A stretch of DNA of 64,000 nt from Natronosalvus rutilus (GTDB lineage: Archaea; Halobacteriota; Halobacteria; Halobacteriales; Natrialbaceae), in the NCBI RefSeq assembly GCF_024204665.1, contig NZ_CP100355.1:2399451-2463450 (forward strand). Direction: 5' to 3'. The notes below the pieces were generated by a model, which was not told the DNA's origin, made no database searches, and saw only the letters and a program-made list of their open reading frames with translations. The position numbers and the translations under genes were made by a program. Position 1 is the stretch's first letter. Every line of letters starts with the position of its first letter. Below are positions 63,461 through 64,000 of the stretch, in pieces.

Positions 63461-64000
63461 TCAGGCCCGAATCGCACCGCCAGGCCGAGCGCCGGTGTCC
63501 TCGCCGTCGCGAACGATCGGCGTCCCGTCGACCACGACGTGCTCGATCCCGAGCGGGTACTGCTCCGGATCGTCGAACGTCGCGCGGTCGTCGACCACCG
63601 CCGGATCGAAGACGACCAGATCCGCGTCGAGGCCCGGACGAAGCACGCCCTTCGAATCGAGTCCCATCGCTCGAGCGGGCAGCGACGTCATCGATCTGAC
63701 GGCCTTCTCGAGCGACAGGAGGTTCTCCTGGCGGACGTATTTCGCCAGGATGCGAGGGAACGACCCGTAGACGCGGGGGTGGGGACGGGCCCCGAACAGG
63801 CCGTCGGTGCCGACCATGACGCGCTCGCTTTGCATGATCGTTCGGACGTCCTCCTCGATCAGCCCGTGGGCGATCATCGACGCCTCGAAGTCCTCCGCGA
63901 GCAGGACGTCACAGAGGACGTCGATCGGCGTGCTGTCCCGTTCGATCGCGATGGTCGCGATGTCGCGTCCACCCTCCTCGCCGAACGCCTCGGAAGTGAG
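63461..64000 (-). CDS. D-aminoacylase/amidohydrolase, C-terminal part (cut by window edge)
   Basis: The visible 179 residues contain VMVGTDGLFGARPHPRVYGSFPR, the metal/substrate region of N-acyl-D-amino-acid deacylases, and the terminal LRPGLDADLVVFDP strand, the end of the amidohydrolase barrel. The N-terminus lies beyond 64000. It could remove acetyl groups from N-acetylglucosaminate-like acids, which would feed the neighbouring SelA-like enzyme. It is the first visible gene of the minus-strand group. Confidence 0.82.
   Translation of the reverse strand, partial: LTSEAFGEEGGRDIATIAIERDSTPIDVLCDVLLAEDFEASMIAHGLIEEDVRTIMQSERVMVGTDGLFGARPHPRVYGSFPRILAKYVRQENLLSLEKAVRSMTSLPARAMGLDSKGVLRPGLDADLVVFDPAVVDDRATFDDPEQYPLGIEHVVVDGTPIVRDGEDTGARPGGAIRA

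Overview
The window reads as the chromosome of a haloarchaeon. Proteins are very acidic and GC-rich, exported proteins use twin-arginine signals, and promoters have archaeal TATA boxes about 25-30 bases from start codons. It also carries a bacterio-opsin-activator type HTH regulator, a ba3-type oxidase and a PduO cobalamin adenosyltransferase. The order Natrialbales is a guess from gene content only.

Layout. (1) 1-7.6 kb is housekeeping and hypothetical: the 5' part of a DNA methyltransferase, small membrane proteins, a YIP1 protein, thymidine kinase, an FMN reductase, O-acetylhomoserine sulfhydrylase, a 53-residue zinc ribbon and cobalamin adenosyltransferase. (2) 7.65-9.8 kb is a tRNA-Val(CAC) gene with a tiny integrated element at its 3' end: a lipoprotein and a frameshifted tyrosine recombinase between 26-bp direct repeats, plus a third, degenerate repeat. 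(3) 9.9-16.7 kb is a respiration-linked block: ba3 oxidase, membrane proteins, a MoaD-like protein ending in Cys-Cys, an HTH_10 regulator, a DUF2249 protein and a CGCGG-family RiPP precursor. Six copies of a CGAA-N4-TTCG-like palindrome lie 38-40 bases before the start codons of seven-gene-block leaders, which suggests one regulon. (4) 17.2-18.8 kb is a ParA ATPase, a small acidic partner and an upstream cluster of AATAGG-like repeats, probably a partition site. (5) 19.6-64 kb is a very large carbohydrate-utilisation region.

How the carbohydrate region may work (inference). A Tat-exported 1241-residue heparinase II/III-like lyase with an apparent inserted carbohydrate-binding domain would cut an acidic polysaccharide outside the cell. 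A family-5 binding protein, two permeases and a fused double ATPase would import oligosaccharides. Enzymes without signal peptides (two sulfatases, GH20 and GH3 hexosaminidases, a PIG-L deacetylase) would remove sulfate, hexosamine and acetyl groups inside. Gfo/Idh/MocA, SDR and MDR dehydrogenases, sugar isomerases, a SelA-like PLP enzyme, RidA, a DapA-family aldolase/dehydratase, a semialdehyde dehydrogenase and an FAH-family enzyme could form an oxidative, non-phosphorylated route for amino sugars and uronates. An IclR regulator sits in the middle. Between 20.5 and 24.4 kb lie broken copies of an IclR, an oxidoreductase and perhaps a RidA gene, so the locus appears to have been duplicated and eroded.

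Both ends of the window cut genes (methyltransferase at 1, amidohydrolase at 64000).
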